A stretch of DNA of 35,857 nucleotides, taken from NCBI GenBank assembly GCA_029555925.1, contig JAKPQU010000125.1:1-35857 (forward strand), given 5' to 3'. The notes under the pieces were generated by a model. It saw only the letters and a list, made by a program, of their open reading frames with translations. It ran no database searches and had not been told where the DNA came from. The position numbers and the translations under genes were made by a program. This DNA comes from Bacillota bacterium. GTDB lineage: Bacteria > Eremiobacterota > SpSt-956 > JAKJGF01. Shown here in pieces: positions 9,204 to 17,558 of this stretch. How positions within the stretch are numbered: position 1 is the first letter of the stretch; each line of letters opens with the position of its first letter.

Positions 9204-10199
9204 AGACGAAATAATTGCCTGAATATTTTCCACCGGCGTATCATATGGCACATCAGGGCCTGATGTGGAGAGAATGAAATGGCGATCATTTCTTCTGTCC
9301 TCCAGTATTTTAAGACATTTATCTCTGATCTCTCCCGCTTCTCTTTTATTCAGAGTAGCTCCGTCAATATTTCCCAGTAAAAGTCTTTCTGAACCGGTTT
9401 TAATTCTTGCTTCTGAAAAACTGTCTCTGTTATCTATGACAAAAGCTGCCACATTGGGAAGATCTATATAATAATCCATTACAGGAGTAACAGGTGTTCC
9501 TCCATGATGTAAAATAACAGGTCCCATGACTTCTTTAAATACTTCTCTGTAAAGAGGCAATATAAGTTCTTCAATAATCGTTCTGGTAACATTGGAAGGG
9601 CTTGAGAAAACAGCAGGAATAGCTACAAAATTTGCTCCGTCACGGAGTAGAGCATTAGACCAGTTTATAAAAAATTGTCCTGTTTTTTCCAGAACTTTTC
9701 TGGCTTCATCTCTGTTAAACATAAGTGTATAAAGCCATGCATCTATACCCATTACAAGAGCCGGAAGATCGGCAGGGCCGAGTAAAATGCCTGCCAGAGG
9801 TATTTCTTTACCATATTTCCCTGCAAGTTCTCCTGTGGCTTTTCTGATATATAATAACCTTTTTGAAGAATCTATATCAGGCACAGGAAGTTTTAGAAAT
9901 TCTTCTGCAGATTTTACCGAAGGTTCTGACATATTGGGAGGTTGATTTTTGAAAAATTTAACCCTGCTTCCGAAGGCTTCTCCTTCTGCAGTCAATACGA
10001 AAGGAGTAAATATTATATCAGGGTGAAAAATTTCTTTTACTGCACTCTGACCTTCCACATAAGCAGCAGAAACCGTATAATATTTATCAAGAGGACAGCC
10101 TGTAAGTCGTGCTCCGTACATGCTGAGAGTAACACTTACAGCCGGCCTGTCTGAAACTTCTCCTTTAATGGCACAGGTAACCCTCTCCAGACTGTTCAC
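9189..10199 (-). CDS. UroD-fold (MtaA/CmuA-like) corrinoid methyltransferase
   Basis: The 336-residue protein has the uroporphyrinogen decarboxylase superfamily fold used by corrinoid-dependent methyltransferases (start SLERVTCAIKGEVSDRPAV; ILLGPADLPALVMG; LLLGNIDG; TPVENIQAII). It presumably moves a methyl group to or from the corrinoid protein encoded one base upstream. Oddly, the zinc site of MtaA-type enzymes (His-X-Cys, then a distal Cys) is not conserved. The first motif is HHGG at residues 231-234, and the distal motif reads STSGPDVP at 311-318 with no Cys. It may therefore use a different metal site or a different reaction. The start is GTG at 10199. The terminal VSES and stop come from a heptamer repeat. 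Confidence 0.82.
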   Translation of the reverse strand: MNSLERVTCAIKGEVSDRPAVSVTLSMYGARLTGCPLDKYYTVSAAYVEGQSAVKEIFHPDIIFTPFVLTAEGEAFGSRVKFFKNQPPNMSEPSVKSAEEFLKLPVPDIDSSKRLLYIRKATGELAGKYGKEIPLAGILLGPADLPALVMGIDAWLYTLMFNRDEARKVLEKTGQFFINWSNALLRDGANFVAIPAVFSSPSNVTRTIIEELILPLYREVFKEVMGPVILHHGGTPVTPVMDYYIDLPNVAAFVIDNRDSFSEARIKTGSERLLLGNIDGATLNKREAGEIRDKCLKILEDRRNDRHFILSTSGPDVPYDTPVENIQAIISSVSES

Positions 10200-10200
10200 A

Positions 10201-10863
10201 TTAATCTCCCTTTCTCAAAGAATTTTTCCACAGTTCATCCATAAGATCAGGTACCCTGAAAGCATTTCTTGCTGTTCCGTCACCTCCCACTTCCGCCAGA
10301 AGTTCAGGTCTTAATATAAATACGGCTCCTCCTGCAGCAAGCTGAATATGTCCAGTAAGGCCTCTTCTGTCTATTTCATTTCGTACTTTTTTGATATTCA
10401 TAGCAGTGGTGTACATCATGGCTGACACTGCAATGATCCTTGCATTAACCTCACAGGCTTTATTTACGAATTCTTCTGCAGAAACATCATTGCCGAGATC
10501 ATAAACCTGCCATCCTGAAATAATGAGGGCAGAAACTACAAGTTTTCTTCCCAGGGAATGATAATCGTCTTCTATATTTCCTATAACAACAGGGCCTTTA
10601 TTTTCAGAGGATCTGGAATGAGAATTTGCGAAAACTTTTGAGAGAACATCATCGGCAATTATTCCTGCCACATAGCCCTGGGCGAGTGTAACTCCGTCTT
10701 CTTTTAACCACATGTCCCCTATTTCACAGAGAACCGGTTCCAATAGTTGAGATACGGATGATTCATAGCCATGAATTGATGCAAAATCGTCAATGATACT
10801 GTTTGCAAGACTTCTGTTACCATCAAGTATTGAGGCAATTAATTTCTGTCTCAATGTATCCAT
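10201..10863 (-). CDS. B12-binding corrinoid protein (MtaC/MttC-like)
   Basis: The 220-residue protein has the two-part structure of methyltransferase cognate corrinoid proteins: an N-terminal helical cap at about 1-85 (LLEPVLCEIGDMWLKEDGVTL) and a Rossmann-like B12 domain at about 90-210. The corrinoid motif is DYHSLG (DxHxxG), whose His would be the lower axial ligand of cobalt, followed by SAMMYTT and AAGGAVF. It is the first gene of the minus-strand operon, with a good ribosome binding site (AAAGGAGG) and a near-consensus sigma-70 promoter (TTGACA, 17 nt, CATAAT) at 10915-10887. No reductive activase or substrate-specific methyltransferase is present in the window. Confidence 0.9.
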   Translation of the reverse strand: MDTLRQKLIASILDGNRSLANSIIDDFASIHGYESSVSQLLEPVLCEIGDMWLKEDGVTLAQGYVAGIIADDVLSKVFANSHSRSSENKGPVVIGNIEDDYHSLGRKLVVSALIISGWQVYDLGNDVSAEEFVNKACEVNARIIAVSAMMYTTAMNIKKVRNEIDRRGLTGHIQLAAGGAVFILRPELLAEVGGDGTARNAFRVPDLMDELWKNSLRKGD

Positions 10864-10886
10864 ACCTTTCCCTCCTTTATTTTATT

Positions 10887-10915
10887 ATTATGAAAGGAGA
10901 GGAATTTTTTGTCAA
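10887..10915 (-). promoter_or_regulatory. sigma-70-like promoter of corrinoid operon
   Basis: On the minus strand there is TTGACA at 10915-10910, a 17-nt spacer and CATAAT at 10892-10887. Expected transcription start is near 10880, giving a very short leader just ahead of the ribosome binding site at 10879-10871. Confidence 0.7.
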
Positions 10916-10922
10916 GGTCTTA

Positions 10923-10952
10923 TTTTCAGTCTGCAGATATGTATGTTATAAT
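10923..10952 (+). promoter_or_regulatory. possible promoter of ABC ATPase gene
   Basis: TTTTCA (10923-10928), an 18-nt spacer and a perfect TATAAT (10947-10952). Transcription would start at about 10959, inside or just before the ribosome binding site GCGGAGGA (10957-10963), so the leader would be almost absent. The -35 match is weak. Confidence 0.35.
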
Positions 10953-10971
10953 AATCGCGGAGGATGTAAAC

Positions 10972-12492
10972 ATGGCAGAAAATAACATAGCAGTTTCAAT
11001 GAAAGGTATAACAAAAAGATTCCCGGGAATAATAGCCAATAATAAAGTGAACTTTGATGTGAAAACCGGAGAAATACATGCCCTTCTCGGGGAAAACGGT
11101 GCGGGGAAAAGCACACTTATGAGTATCCTTGCAGGTCTTTACCAGCCTGACGAAGGAGAAATCTTTATAAGAGGTAAAAAAGTCCGAATAAGATCGCCCA
11201 GAGAAGCTATAGAACTGGGTATAGGCATGGTTCATCAGCATTTTATGCTTGTTGAAACAAATAACGTAACTGAAAATATAGTCCTTGGACATAAAAACCT
11301 GGGATTTTTCCCTGATATGAAAAAACTGAACGGTGAAATAACTACACTTTCCGAAAAATACGGAATGCCTGTAGACCCTCAGTCCAGGATATGGCAGTTA
11401 TCAGTAGGGGAACAGCAGAGAGTTGAAATATTAAAAGTCCTTTACAGAGGAGCAACTATTTTAATTATGGATGAACCTACTGCAGTACTTACTCCTCAGG
11501 AAAGCGCCGAATTATTTAAAACTATGAAAAAAATGACAGAAGAAGGTCATTCCATTATATTTATCAGTCATAAGTTAGATGAGGTCATGGCCATTTCTGA
11601 CAGGATAACAATTTTAAGAGGAGGAACTTTTGTCAGTACTGTCCACACCGGTTCCATAGATAAAAAAGAACTGGCTAAAATGATGGTAGGAAGGGATTTA
11701 ATTTCAGTTATGGAAAGGCCTCACGGAGTAAAGGAACAGAAAGAAATATTGAAAGTAGAACATATATCTTCTCTCAATGATAAAGGGCTTGAAGCTTTGA
11801 AGGATGTGACTTTTTCCATATATTCCGGCGAAATTCTGGGGATTGCCGGAGTCGCCGGCAACGGCCAGAGTGAATTATCTGAAGTGCTGTCCGGACTGAG
11901 AAAAGTTACGTCAGGTACCATTCAGCTTTCAGATGAATATATAACAAAATTTCAGGCAAGAGATCTGATAGACAGGGGAGTAAGTTATGTTCCTGCTGAC
12001 AGGCTCGGTGTAGGACTTGTGCCAAACCTGGATGCCTGCGATAATATTATATTAAAAAATTACAGAAAACCGCCTGTAGGAAAGGGGATTTTTATTTCAA
12101 GAACTGCAATGGAAGGGCTCCTGGAAAAAATGATTTCAGATTATGAGATAAAAATACCGGACAGAAAAGCTCCCGTAAGACTCCTTTCGGGAGGAAATCT
12201 TCAGAAATTACTCCTTGCAAGAGAACTGGAAGGTGACCCGAAACTTATTATTACAGTATATCCTTCAAGAGGTCTCGATATAGGTGCCACAGAATTTGTC
12301 CATAAAATAATTCTGAAACAGAGAGAAAGAGGTGCCGCTGTTTTACTTGTTTCCGAAGATTTAGATGAACTTATAAGCCTGTGTGACAGAATAGCAGTCA
12401 TATATGAAGGGAAAATAATGGGAATCCTTCAGAGAGAAACCTTTAATAAAGAAACAATGGGGCTTATGATGGCTGGAACAGAAAGTAACTGA
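10972..12492 (+). CDS. BMP-type importer ATPase with two ABC domains
   Basis: From ATG 10972 (ribosome binding site GCGGAGGA) the protein has 506 residues and two fused ABC domains, as in NupO/YufO and sugar RbsA-type ATPases. Domain 1 is complete: Walker A GENGAGKST, signature LSVGEQQR, Walker B ILIMDEPTAVLTP. Domain 2 is degenerate: Walker A GVAGNGQSEL, signature LSGGNLQK, Walker B LIITVYPSRGLDIGA. This asymmetry is normal for the family. It powers the importer formed with the BMP lipoprotein (5400-6506) and the permease (12668-13720). An upstream in-frame ATG at 10909 exists, but the first residues it would add overlap the divergent promoters and are unlike the family. Confidence 0.93.
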   Translation: MAENNIAVSMKGITKRFPGIIANNKVNFDVKTGEIHALLGENGAGKSTLMSILAGLYQPDEGEIFIRGKKVRIRSPREAIELGIGMVHQHFMLVETNNVTENIVLGHKNLGFFPDMKKLNGEITTLSEKYGMPVDPQSRIWQLSVGEQQRVEILKVLYRGATILIMDEPTAVLTPQESAELFKTMKKMTEEGHSIIFISHKLDEVMAISDRITILRGGTFVSTVHTGSIDKKELAKMMVGRDLISVMERPHGVKEQKEILKVEHISSLNDKGLEALKDVTFSIYSGEILGIAGVAGNGQSELSEVLSGLRKVTSGTIQLSDEYITKFQARDLIDRGVSYVPADRLGVGLVPNLDACDNIILKNYRKPPVGKGIFISRTAMEGLLEKMISDYEIKIPDRKAPVRLLSGGNLQKLLLARELEGDPKLIITVYPSRGLDIGATEFVHKIILKQRERGAAVLLVSEDLDELISLCDRIAVIYEGKIMGILQRETFNKETMGLMMAGTESN

Positions 12493-12571
12493 ATATAGTA
12501 ATAGGATTTTTATTGTAAATGTAGAATAAATTTATTCCGGGAAATTATAGTTTATATGTGAATGGGGATCC

Positions 12572-12645
12572 GTGAGTAGTGAGTCGTGAAAAATGAAACT
12601 GTCCATTACGCATCACGCATCACGCATTACCCATTACCCATCACG
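12572..12645. repeat. heptamer inverted-arm element inside importer operon
   Basis: GTGAGTA/GTGAGTC/GTGAAAA units are followed by CATTACG/CATCACG/CATTACC units. It sits in the 175-nt gap between ATPase and permease genes. A perfect 14-bp palindrome GAATAAATTTATTC lies just upstream near 12523-12536. Confidence 0.7.
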
Positions 12646-12667
12646 ATATTTATAACAGAGTCAACAT

Positions 12668-13720
12668 ATGCAGTTAACATTTGAAAAACGTATAACCAGA
12701 CCGAAATGGCTTTCTTATGCAGTTCCTGCTGGTTCAATAATAACAGGCCTTCTGCTGGGGGCAATTTTTCTTTTCTGTGCAGGAGTAAATCCTCTGGAAG
12801 CTTATTCCGAAATGCTTCAGGGTGCATTGGGAAGCAAGTATGCTTTTTCCGAAACAGTTGTCAAGACAATTCCTCTTATACTTATAGGACTCGGTGTGGC
12901 AGTGGCATTCAGAATGTTGCTATGGAACATAGGAGCTGAAGGACAGTTTTATATGGGCGCTATAGGAGCCACATGGATTGCCATTACTATGGCCCATCTG
13001 CCTGCACCTGTTCTCCTTACTCTAATGTTTCTGTCAGGTTTTCTTTTCGGTGCCCTGTGGGGGCTTATACCGGCTCTCCTTAAAGCCTTCGGAGGAGCAA
13101 ATGAGATCATAACCACCCTTATGTTAAATTATGTGGCTATAAATTTCTGTGATTATCTTGTCTATGGGCCATGGAAAGACCCTGAAGGCAAAGGTTTTCC
13201 TCTTACTGCCCAGTTCCCGGATAATGCCTGTCTGCCTCTTTTATACAAGAGAATACATCTCGGTCTGATTTTTGCTATAGTCTCAATAATCATTATTTAT
13301 CTGGTGATGAATAAAAGTAAATGGGGGTATGAAATAAGGGTTACAGGAGAAAATATAAGGGCTGCCCGTTACGGAGGCATAAATGTAATAAAAAATATAC
13401 TCCTTATTATGATATTATCAGGAGGTATAGCAGGTATAGCAGGAATGGGCGAAGTATCAGGCCTTACTCACAGACTTCAGCACGGATTTTCCCCGGGTTA
13501 TGGCTATACTGCTATAATTGTTGCATGGCTTGCCAGGCTCAACCCCATAGGAATGACCCTTGTAGCATTTCTCTTCGGTGCCCTTCTGGTAGGAGGGGAC
13601 CAGATACAGATGTCAATGAACTTACCTGGCTCTATGACAGGTATAATACAGGGTGCCATACTTTTTTCCGTTCTGGGAGGGGAAATATTCAGCCAGTATA
13701 AGATTAAGTTTTTGAAATAG
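12668..13720 (+). CDS. ABC transporter permease, BMP-type importer (NupP-like)
   Basis: The 350-residue protein has multiple hydrophobic segments and the YufP/NupP signature (PLEAYSEMLQGALGS, LIGLGVAVAFRMLLWNIGAEGQFYMGAIGA, GANEIITTLMLNYVA, FSPGYGYTAIIVAWLARLNP). It forms the membrane channel of the nucleoside-type importer. These importers normally have two different permeases encoded side by side. Only this one is present, and the next gene is an unrelated HD phosphohydrolase. The ribosome binding site is weak. Confidence 0.92.
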   Translation: MQLTFEKRITRPKWLSYAVPAGSIITGLLLGAIFLFCAGVNPLEAYSEMLQGALGSKYAFSETVVKTIPLILIGLGVAVAFRMLLWNIGAEGQFYMGAIGATWIAITMAHLPAPVLLTLMFLSGFLFGALWGLIPALLKAFGGANEIITTLMLNYVAINFCDYLVYGPWKDPEGKGFPLTAQFPDNACLPLLYKRIHLGLIFAIVSIIIIYLVMNKSKWGYEIRVTGENIRAARYGGINVIKNILLIMILSGGIAGIAGMGEVSGLTHRLQHGFSPGYGYTAIIVAWLARLNPIGMTLVAFLFGALLVGGDQIQMSMNLPGSMTGIIQGAILFSVLGGEIFSQYKIKFLK

Positions 13721-13795
13721 TGAGTCATGAGTCGTGAGTCGTGAAAAGTAAAGGATGAAGGGTGAGTAGGGGCGTTTAATTAAACGCTCCGGGAT
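13721..13795. repeat. heptamer arm with GCGTTTAATTAAACGC centre
   Basis: GTGAGTC/ATGAGTC/GTGAAAA units lead to AGGGG and the 16-bp palindrome at 13772-13787, then CTCCGGGATTA. It is the same module as at 1369-1440. The matching right arm is provided by the adjoining MITE-like element. Confidence 0.7.
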
Positions 13796-13898
13796 TATTG
13801 ACCTGAGTATAAGCATGTAATAAAGGTCTTCCTCCCGTCACGCGTTACACGTTACGCGTCACGAGAGCAGTTATGTATTATTTATGCTCACCTCAGTA
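13796..13898 (-). mobile_element. MITE-like 103-bp element, copy 2
   Basis: Inverted relative to copy 1 (211-306). On the minus strand it begins TACTGAGGTGAGCATAAATA and ends near TCAATA. The outer 27 bp match copy 1 with one mismatch, and the opposite end matches clearly as well. The interior consists of CGTCACG/CGTTACA/CGTTACG heptamers. Further CGTCACG units follow to 13919. Confidence 0.55.
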
Positions 13899-13944
13899 AA
13901 GACGCGTCACGTGTCACGATTAAAAAAAACAGCGGGCTTTTAAT

Positions 13945-14583
13945 ATGGAATTAATCAATCAGATCAAAGAAGAAGCAAAGAATTTTTTCCTGACTTCCAG
14001 AGGCAGCCATGACTGGTCCCATACGGAAAGAGTCTATAATCTTGCCCTTCATATAGGCAAAAAAGAGGGAGCAGATATGGAAATACTCTCTATAGCTGCC
14101 TTACTCCATGATATCGGAAGGGATTGTGAAAGTAAATCGAAGGGGCTCATCTGCCATGCTGAAAAAGGTGCCTCTATGGCAGAAGCATTGCTTAAAAAAT
14201 ACAATATTTCTTCTGAAAAAATAGAAGCTATTGTTCACTGCATCTTGACTCACAGATTCAGAGGCAATAAAATACCATCTTCTGTGGAAGGTAAAATATT
14301 ATTTGACGCAGATAAACTTGACTCGACAGGTGCCGTAGGTATAGGGAGGGCGTTCCTCTTTGCCGGTGAAACAGGCGCAAAATTACATAATAAAGATGTT
14401 GATATCCATAAGACTTTGCCCTATACTGAAGATGATACGGCCTGGAGAGAGTTCAATGTTAAATTAAATAAAATTAAAGATAAAATGCTCACAGATGAAG
14501 GGAAAAGAATTGCCCGGGAGAGACATAAAGTAATGGTAGACTTCTTTGACCGTCTTAACCGGGAAGTAGATGGTTTATCATAA
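13945..14583 (+). CDS. HD-domain phosphohydrolase (YedJ/YpgQ-like)
   Basis: The 212-residue cytosolic protein carries the metal-binding HD signature: HDWSHTERV with H22/H26, LLHDIGRD with H55-D56, CHAEKGA, and DADKLDSTGAVGIGRAF with D121. This matches the YedJ/YpgQ group of HD hydrolases; YpgQ-type members are reported to hydrolyse nucleotide triphosphates. The ribosome binding site is weak. The gene precedes the REC-PAS-GAF kinase by 76 nt on the same strand, but a functional link is not obvious. The substrate is uncertain. Confidence 0.88.
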   Translation: MELINQIKEEAKNFFLTSRGSHDWSHTERVYNLALHIGKKEGADMEILSIAALLHDIGRDCESKSKGLICHAEKGASMAEALLKKYNISSEKIEAIVHCILTHRFRGNKIPSSVEGKILFDADKLDSTGAVGIGRAFLFAGETGAKLHNKDVDIHKTLPYTEDDTAWREFNVKLNKIKDKMLTDEGKRIARERHKVMVDFFDRLNREVDGLS

Positions 14584-14659
14584 CTATTCGTCCGGTATCT
14601 GCCTTTTTTATGAAAATTTTTTGTCTCTGGAGAAAAAATGATTACTGGCCGGAGGTTCT

Positions 14660-16873
14660 ATGTATTACAGAAAAATCCTGATAGCAGATGATGATACTAC
14701 TATTTTAAAATTATACACGAGTGTATTGACAAGGAAAACTTCTATCTTAGAGGAAGATTTTATCCTGGAAACTTTCGAGAACGGCATAGCTTTACTGGAG
14801 CACTTTAAAAGTGAATGGAATAGCGGAAACAGAATACCTCTCTGTATACTTGATATGAATATGCCAGGCATGGACGGTCTGGAAACTGCCAGAGAAATAA
14901 GGAATATTGACAGTAATGTTATTATAATTATTGTTACTGCTTACGCCACCACATCTCTTGCTATATTGAAAGAAAGCCTCAAACAAAATATTTATTATAT
15001 AAGAAAACCTTTTAACAAAGAAGAGATTTATTGCCTTACAGATTCTCTGGTTAAAGGATGGAATAAGAATTTTGAAGTTTCTAAATATAAAGATCAGCTT
15101 GAAGAACTCGTAGTTAAACGTACCTATGAGCTTAAAACTGTTATTGAAAAGCTTGAAAAAGAAATTGCCACCAGAAGTCAGATAGAGAAATCACTCCGTG
15201 AAAGTGAAGAGCGATACAGACATATTACCAATACTATTACTGATTATATCTATAGTGTGCAGTTAAAGAATAATGCCCCTGTAAGAACAATCCACAGTCC
15301 TGCATGCGTTGCCATTACAGGTTACAGAAATGAAGAATTTAACCTCAATCCGTATCTGTGGTTACAGATGGTACCGGAAGAGGACAGGAAGATAGTAAGA
15401 GATTATGCTGCACAGATTTTATCAGGTGAAAATGTAAAACCGGTAGAACATCGTATAATACATAAAGATGGCTCTGTAAAATGGATAAGAAATACACCTG
15501 CTTTACACTATGATAAACAGGGTAACCTCCTTTCTTATGACGGACTTGTTCAGGATATTACAGAGAGAAAACAGGCAGAAGAAGCCCTCCATGACAGGCT
15601 TGCCATGGAAGAACTGGCAACAATTATTTCAAGTTATTTTATAAATCTTCCTTTCTCTGAAGTTGACAGAGAAATTATCTGTGCCCTTCAGTCCATAGGA
15701 GAATTTGTGGGAGTTGATCGATGTTTTATAAGTCTTTATTCAATGGAGCTTGAAAAACTTGAACTTATATATGAATGGTGTAATAATGAGGTAAAACCCG
15801 GTGCAAATATGGTGTTCCTTGAACCGATATTCAATGATCCGGAAAAGCTTGAAACGTTTGACCATCTTTATATATCTTCTTCTTCGACACTTGACGGAGA
15901 AACCGGTATCGGGAAAACACTGCTCCAATCTTGTGGTATACAGTCAATACTTATTATTCCTCTCAGGTTCAGTAATCATCAAACCGGATGCTTCGGCCTT
16001 TATTCGGAAAAAAGTGAAAAAATATGGAAAGAAGAAGATATAAGGCTTTTAAAGATGGTAGGTGAAATATTTGTTCATGCTCTGGAAAGAAAACAGGCAG
16101 AGGAAGAGCTTAAGAAATATAGAGAACGTCTTGAATATCTTGTAGCAGAACGTACGGCAGAACTCACAAAAGCGACTGATCAACTGGTAAGAAGCGAACG
16201 TCTTGCCGCCACAGGCCAACTGGCTGCTTCAATTGCCCATGAAATAAATTCCCCTCTTCAGGCAATAACAGTTTTATTGAGCAATCTCAAACATAAATAT
16301 AAAGATGATGATTATCTGTCAGATAATATTGAAATACTGAGAGATGCTTTCGGAAGTATCAGAGATACGGTTAAAAATCTTCTCGATCTTAACCGTCCCG
16401 GTAAAGAGAAAAAACAGCCGGTAAACATAAATAAAGTTATAGAAAATACAATTTCCCTTTTGAAAAGTTATCTAAAGAAAAATACTGTGAAGATTACCCT
16501 TAATTTATCTGAAGAAATTCCTGTTATTATAGCTTCACCCCAGCAATTAGGACAGGTTTTTGTAAATCTTATAAATAATGCTATAGAAGCGATGAGTGTT
16601 TCATCGAATAAAAATGAAATATTTATAAAAACAGATTTTGAAAAACCATATGTTATAATTAAAATCAGAGATACGGGGACAGGAATACATGAAGAGGAAT
16701 TGAAGAATATTTTTGATCCCTTTTATACAAGAAAAAAAGTAATGGGTATGGGAGTTGGACTCACTATATGTCATGGAATTATTGAAGAACATAAAGGCTC
16801 CATAGAGGCGAGAAATGTTACAGAGGGAGGAGCAGAGTTTGTTATAACCCTGCCGGTAAAGCAGACCAGTTAA
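14660..16873 (+). CDS. REC-PAS-GAF sensor histidine kinase
   Basis: Domains of the 737-residue protein: an N-terminal receiver with D65 (ILDMNMPGMDG), a coiled linker at about 140-180, PAS/PAC at about 183-310 (ending DGLVQDITERKQ), GAF at about 315-480 (GEFVGVDRCFISLYS), a coiled coil, HisKA with H527 (ASIAHEINSPLQ), and HATPase_c (NLINNAIEAM; DTGTGI; MGVGLTICHG). With a receiver at the front it is probably driven by another kinase. It likely acts with the response regulator 97 nt downstream. The ribosome binding site CCGGAGG is clear. The GAF module is paralogous to the second GAF of the kinase at 6553-8775. Confidence 0.92.
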   Translation: MYYRKILIADDDTTILKLYTSVLTRKTSILEEDFILETFENGIALLEHFKSEWNSGNRIPLCILDMNMPGMDGLETAREIRNIDSNVIIIIVTAYATTSLAILKESLKQNIYYIRKPFNKEEIYCLTDSLVKGWNKNFEVSKYKDQLEELVVKRTYELKTVIEKLEKEIATRSQIEKSLRESEERYRHITNTITDYIYSVQLKNNAPVRTIHSPACVAITGYRNEEFNLNPYLWLQMVPEEDRKIVRDYAAQILSGENVKPVEHRIIHKDGSVKWIRNTPALHYDKQGNLLSYDGLVQDITERKQAEEALHDRLAMEELATIISSYFINLPFSEVDREIICALQSIGEFVGVDRCFISLYSMELEKLELIYEWCNNEVKPGANMVFLEPIFNDPEKLETFDHLYISSSSTLDGETGIGKTLLQSCGIQSILIIPLRFSNHQTGCFGLYSEKSEKIWKEEDIRLLKMVGEIFVHALERKQAEEELKKYRERLEYLVAERTAELTKATDQLVRSERLAATGQLAASIAHEINSPLQAITVLLSNLKHKYKDDDYLSDNIEILRDAFGSIRDTVKNLLDLNRPGKEKKQPVNINKVIENTISLLKSYLKKNTVKITLNLSEEIPVIIASPQQLGQVFVNLINNAIEAMSVSSNKNEIFIKTDFEKPYVIIKIRDTGTGIHEEELKNIFDPFYTRKKVMGMGVGLTICHGIIEEHKGSIEARNVTEGGAEFVITLPVKQTS

Positions 16874-16922
16874 CAGTTACCAGTTATCAGTGACCGGTAA
16901 TTGGTGAACTGTAACCTGTGAG
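16872..16922. repeat. heptamer array (CAGTTAC / CAGTGAC type)
   Basis: CAGTTAC, CAGTTAT, CAGTGAC, CGGTAAT and related 7-mers begin at the stop codon of the kinase gene and run to near 16922. It is the same sub-type as 5313-5382. Confidence 0.55.
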
Positions 16923-16970
16923 TATAACAAGTACCTTGCCCGTCACAATTCAGTAAAAAGGAGAATTGCC

Positions 16971-17558
16971 ATGAATAAATACAGAATACTTTTAGTTGAT
17001 GACGACCGGCTGATTTTAAAAGCTATGGCTTTATCGGTAAAGAACAAAGGATATAGTGTTATTACAGCAGGCAGCGGCGAAGAAGCTATTAATATTTTAT
17101 CAAAAGAGCATATTGATTTAATCATTACAGATCTTGTTATGGAACAGGTTGGAGGCCTTGAAGTTCTTAAAAAAGCAAAAGAAATTGACAGTGAAATTAT
17201 GGTTGTCATACTGACCGGTTACGGAGATATAACATCTGCCATAGAAGCACTCAGATTTGACGCAGATGATTACCTGTTGAAGCCATGTGAAGATGAGGAA
17301 ATTTATTTTAAGATAGCAGGTTTACTTGAAAAACAGGATCTCAGAAGAAAAATAAAAATTTATGAGAAAATATTGCCTGTCTGCAGTGTATGCAAACAAA
17401 TAAGGGATGATACGGGCAAAGTCCATGGAACCGGTGACTGGATGTCACTGGAGAATTATGTCTATAAAAAATCCGGTATGGAGTTCTCCCATACTTATTG
17501 CCCGATATGTAAAAAGAAAGTACTTGAAGAATTGGAAAGAGATTTGGGTGGGTCGTAA
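16971..17558 (+). CDS. response regulator with C-terminal zinc knuckle
   Basis: The 195-residue protein has a receiver at residues 1-120 (D10-D11-D12 acidic patch, phospho-acceptor D54 in ITDLVM, T82 in ILTGYGD, K104 in LLKP) and a short C-terminal module with C138-X2-C141 and H174-X2-C177-X2-C180. That is a small cysteine/histidine-rich domain seen at the end of some receivers and sensor kinases (LPVCSVCKQIRDD ... FSHTYCPIC). It has no DNA-binding domain, so its output is probably protein-protein or redox/zinc responsive. It is likely co-transcribed with the kinase upstream and has a strong ribosome binding site (AAAAAGGAGA). The terminal GGS and TAA run into a heptamer array. Confidence 0.9.
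   Translation: MNKYRILLVDDDRLILKAMALSVKNKGYSVITAGSGEEAINILSKEHIDLIITDLVMEQVGGLEVLKKAKEIDSEIMVVILTGYGDITSAIEALRFDADDYLLKPCEDEEIYFKIAGLLEKQDLRRKIKIYEKILPVCSVCKQIRDDTGKVHGTGDWMSLENYVYKKSGMEFSHTYCPICKKKVLEELERDLGGS

Noticed and set aside
10909..10971. Longer ABC ATPase start at 10909
   Set aside because: The extension overlaps the divergent promoter region and has no family similarity. ATG 10972 has a clear ribosome binding site.
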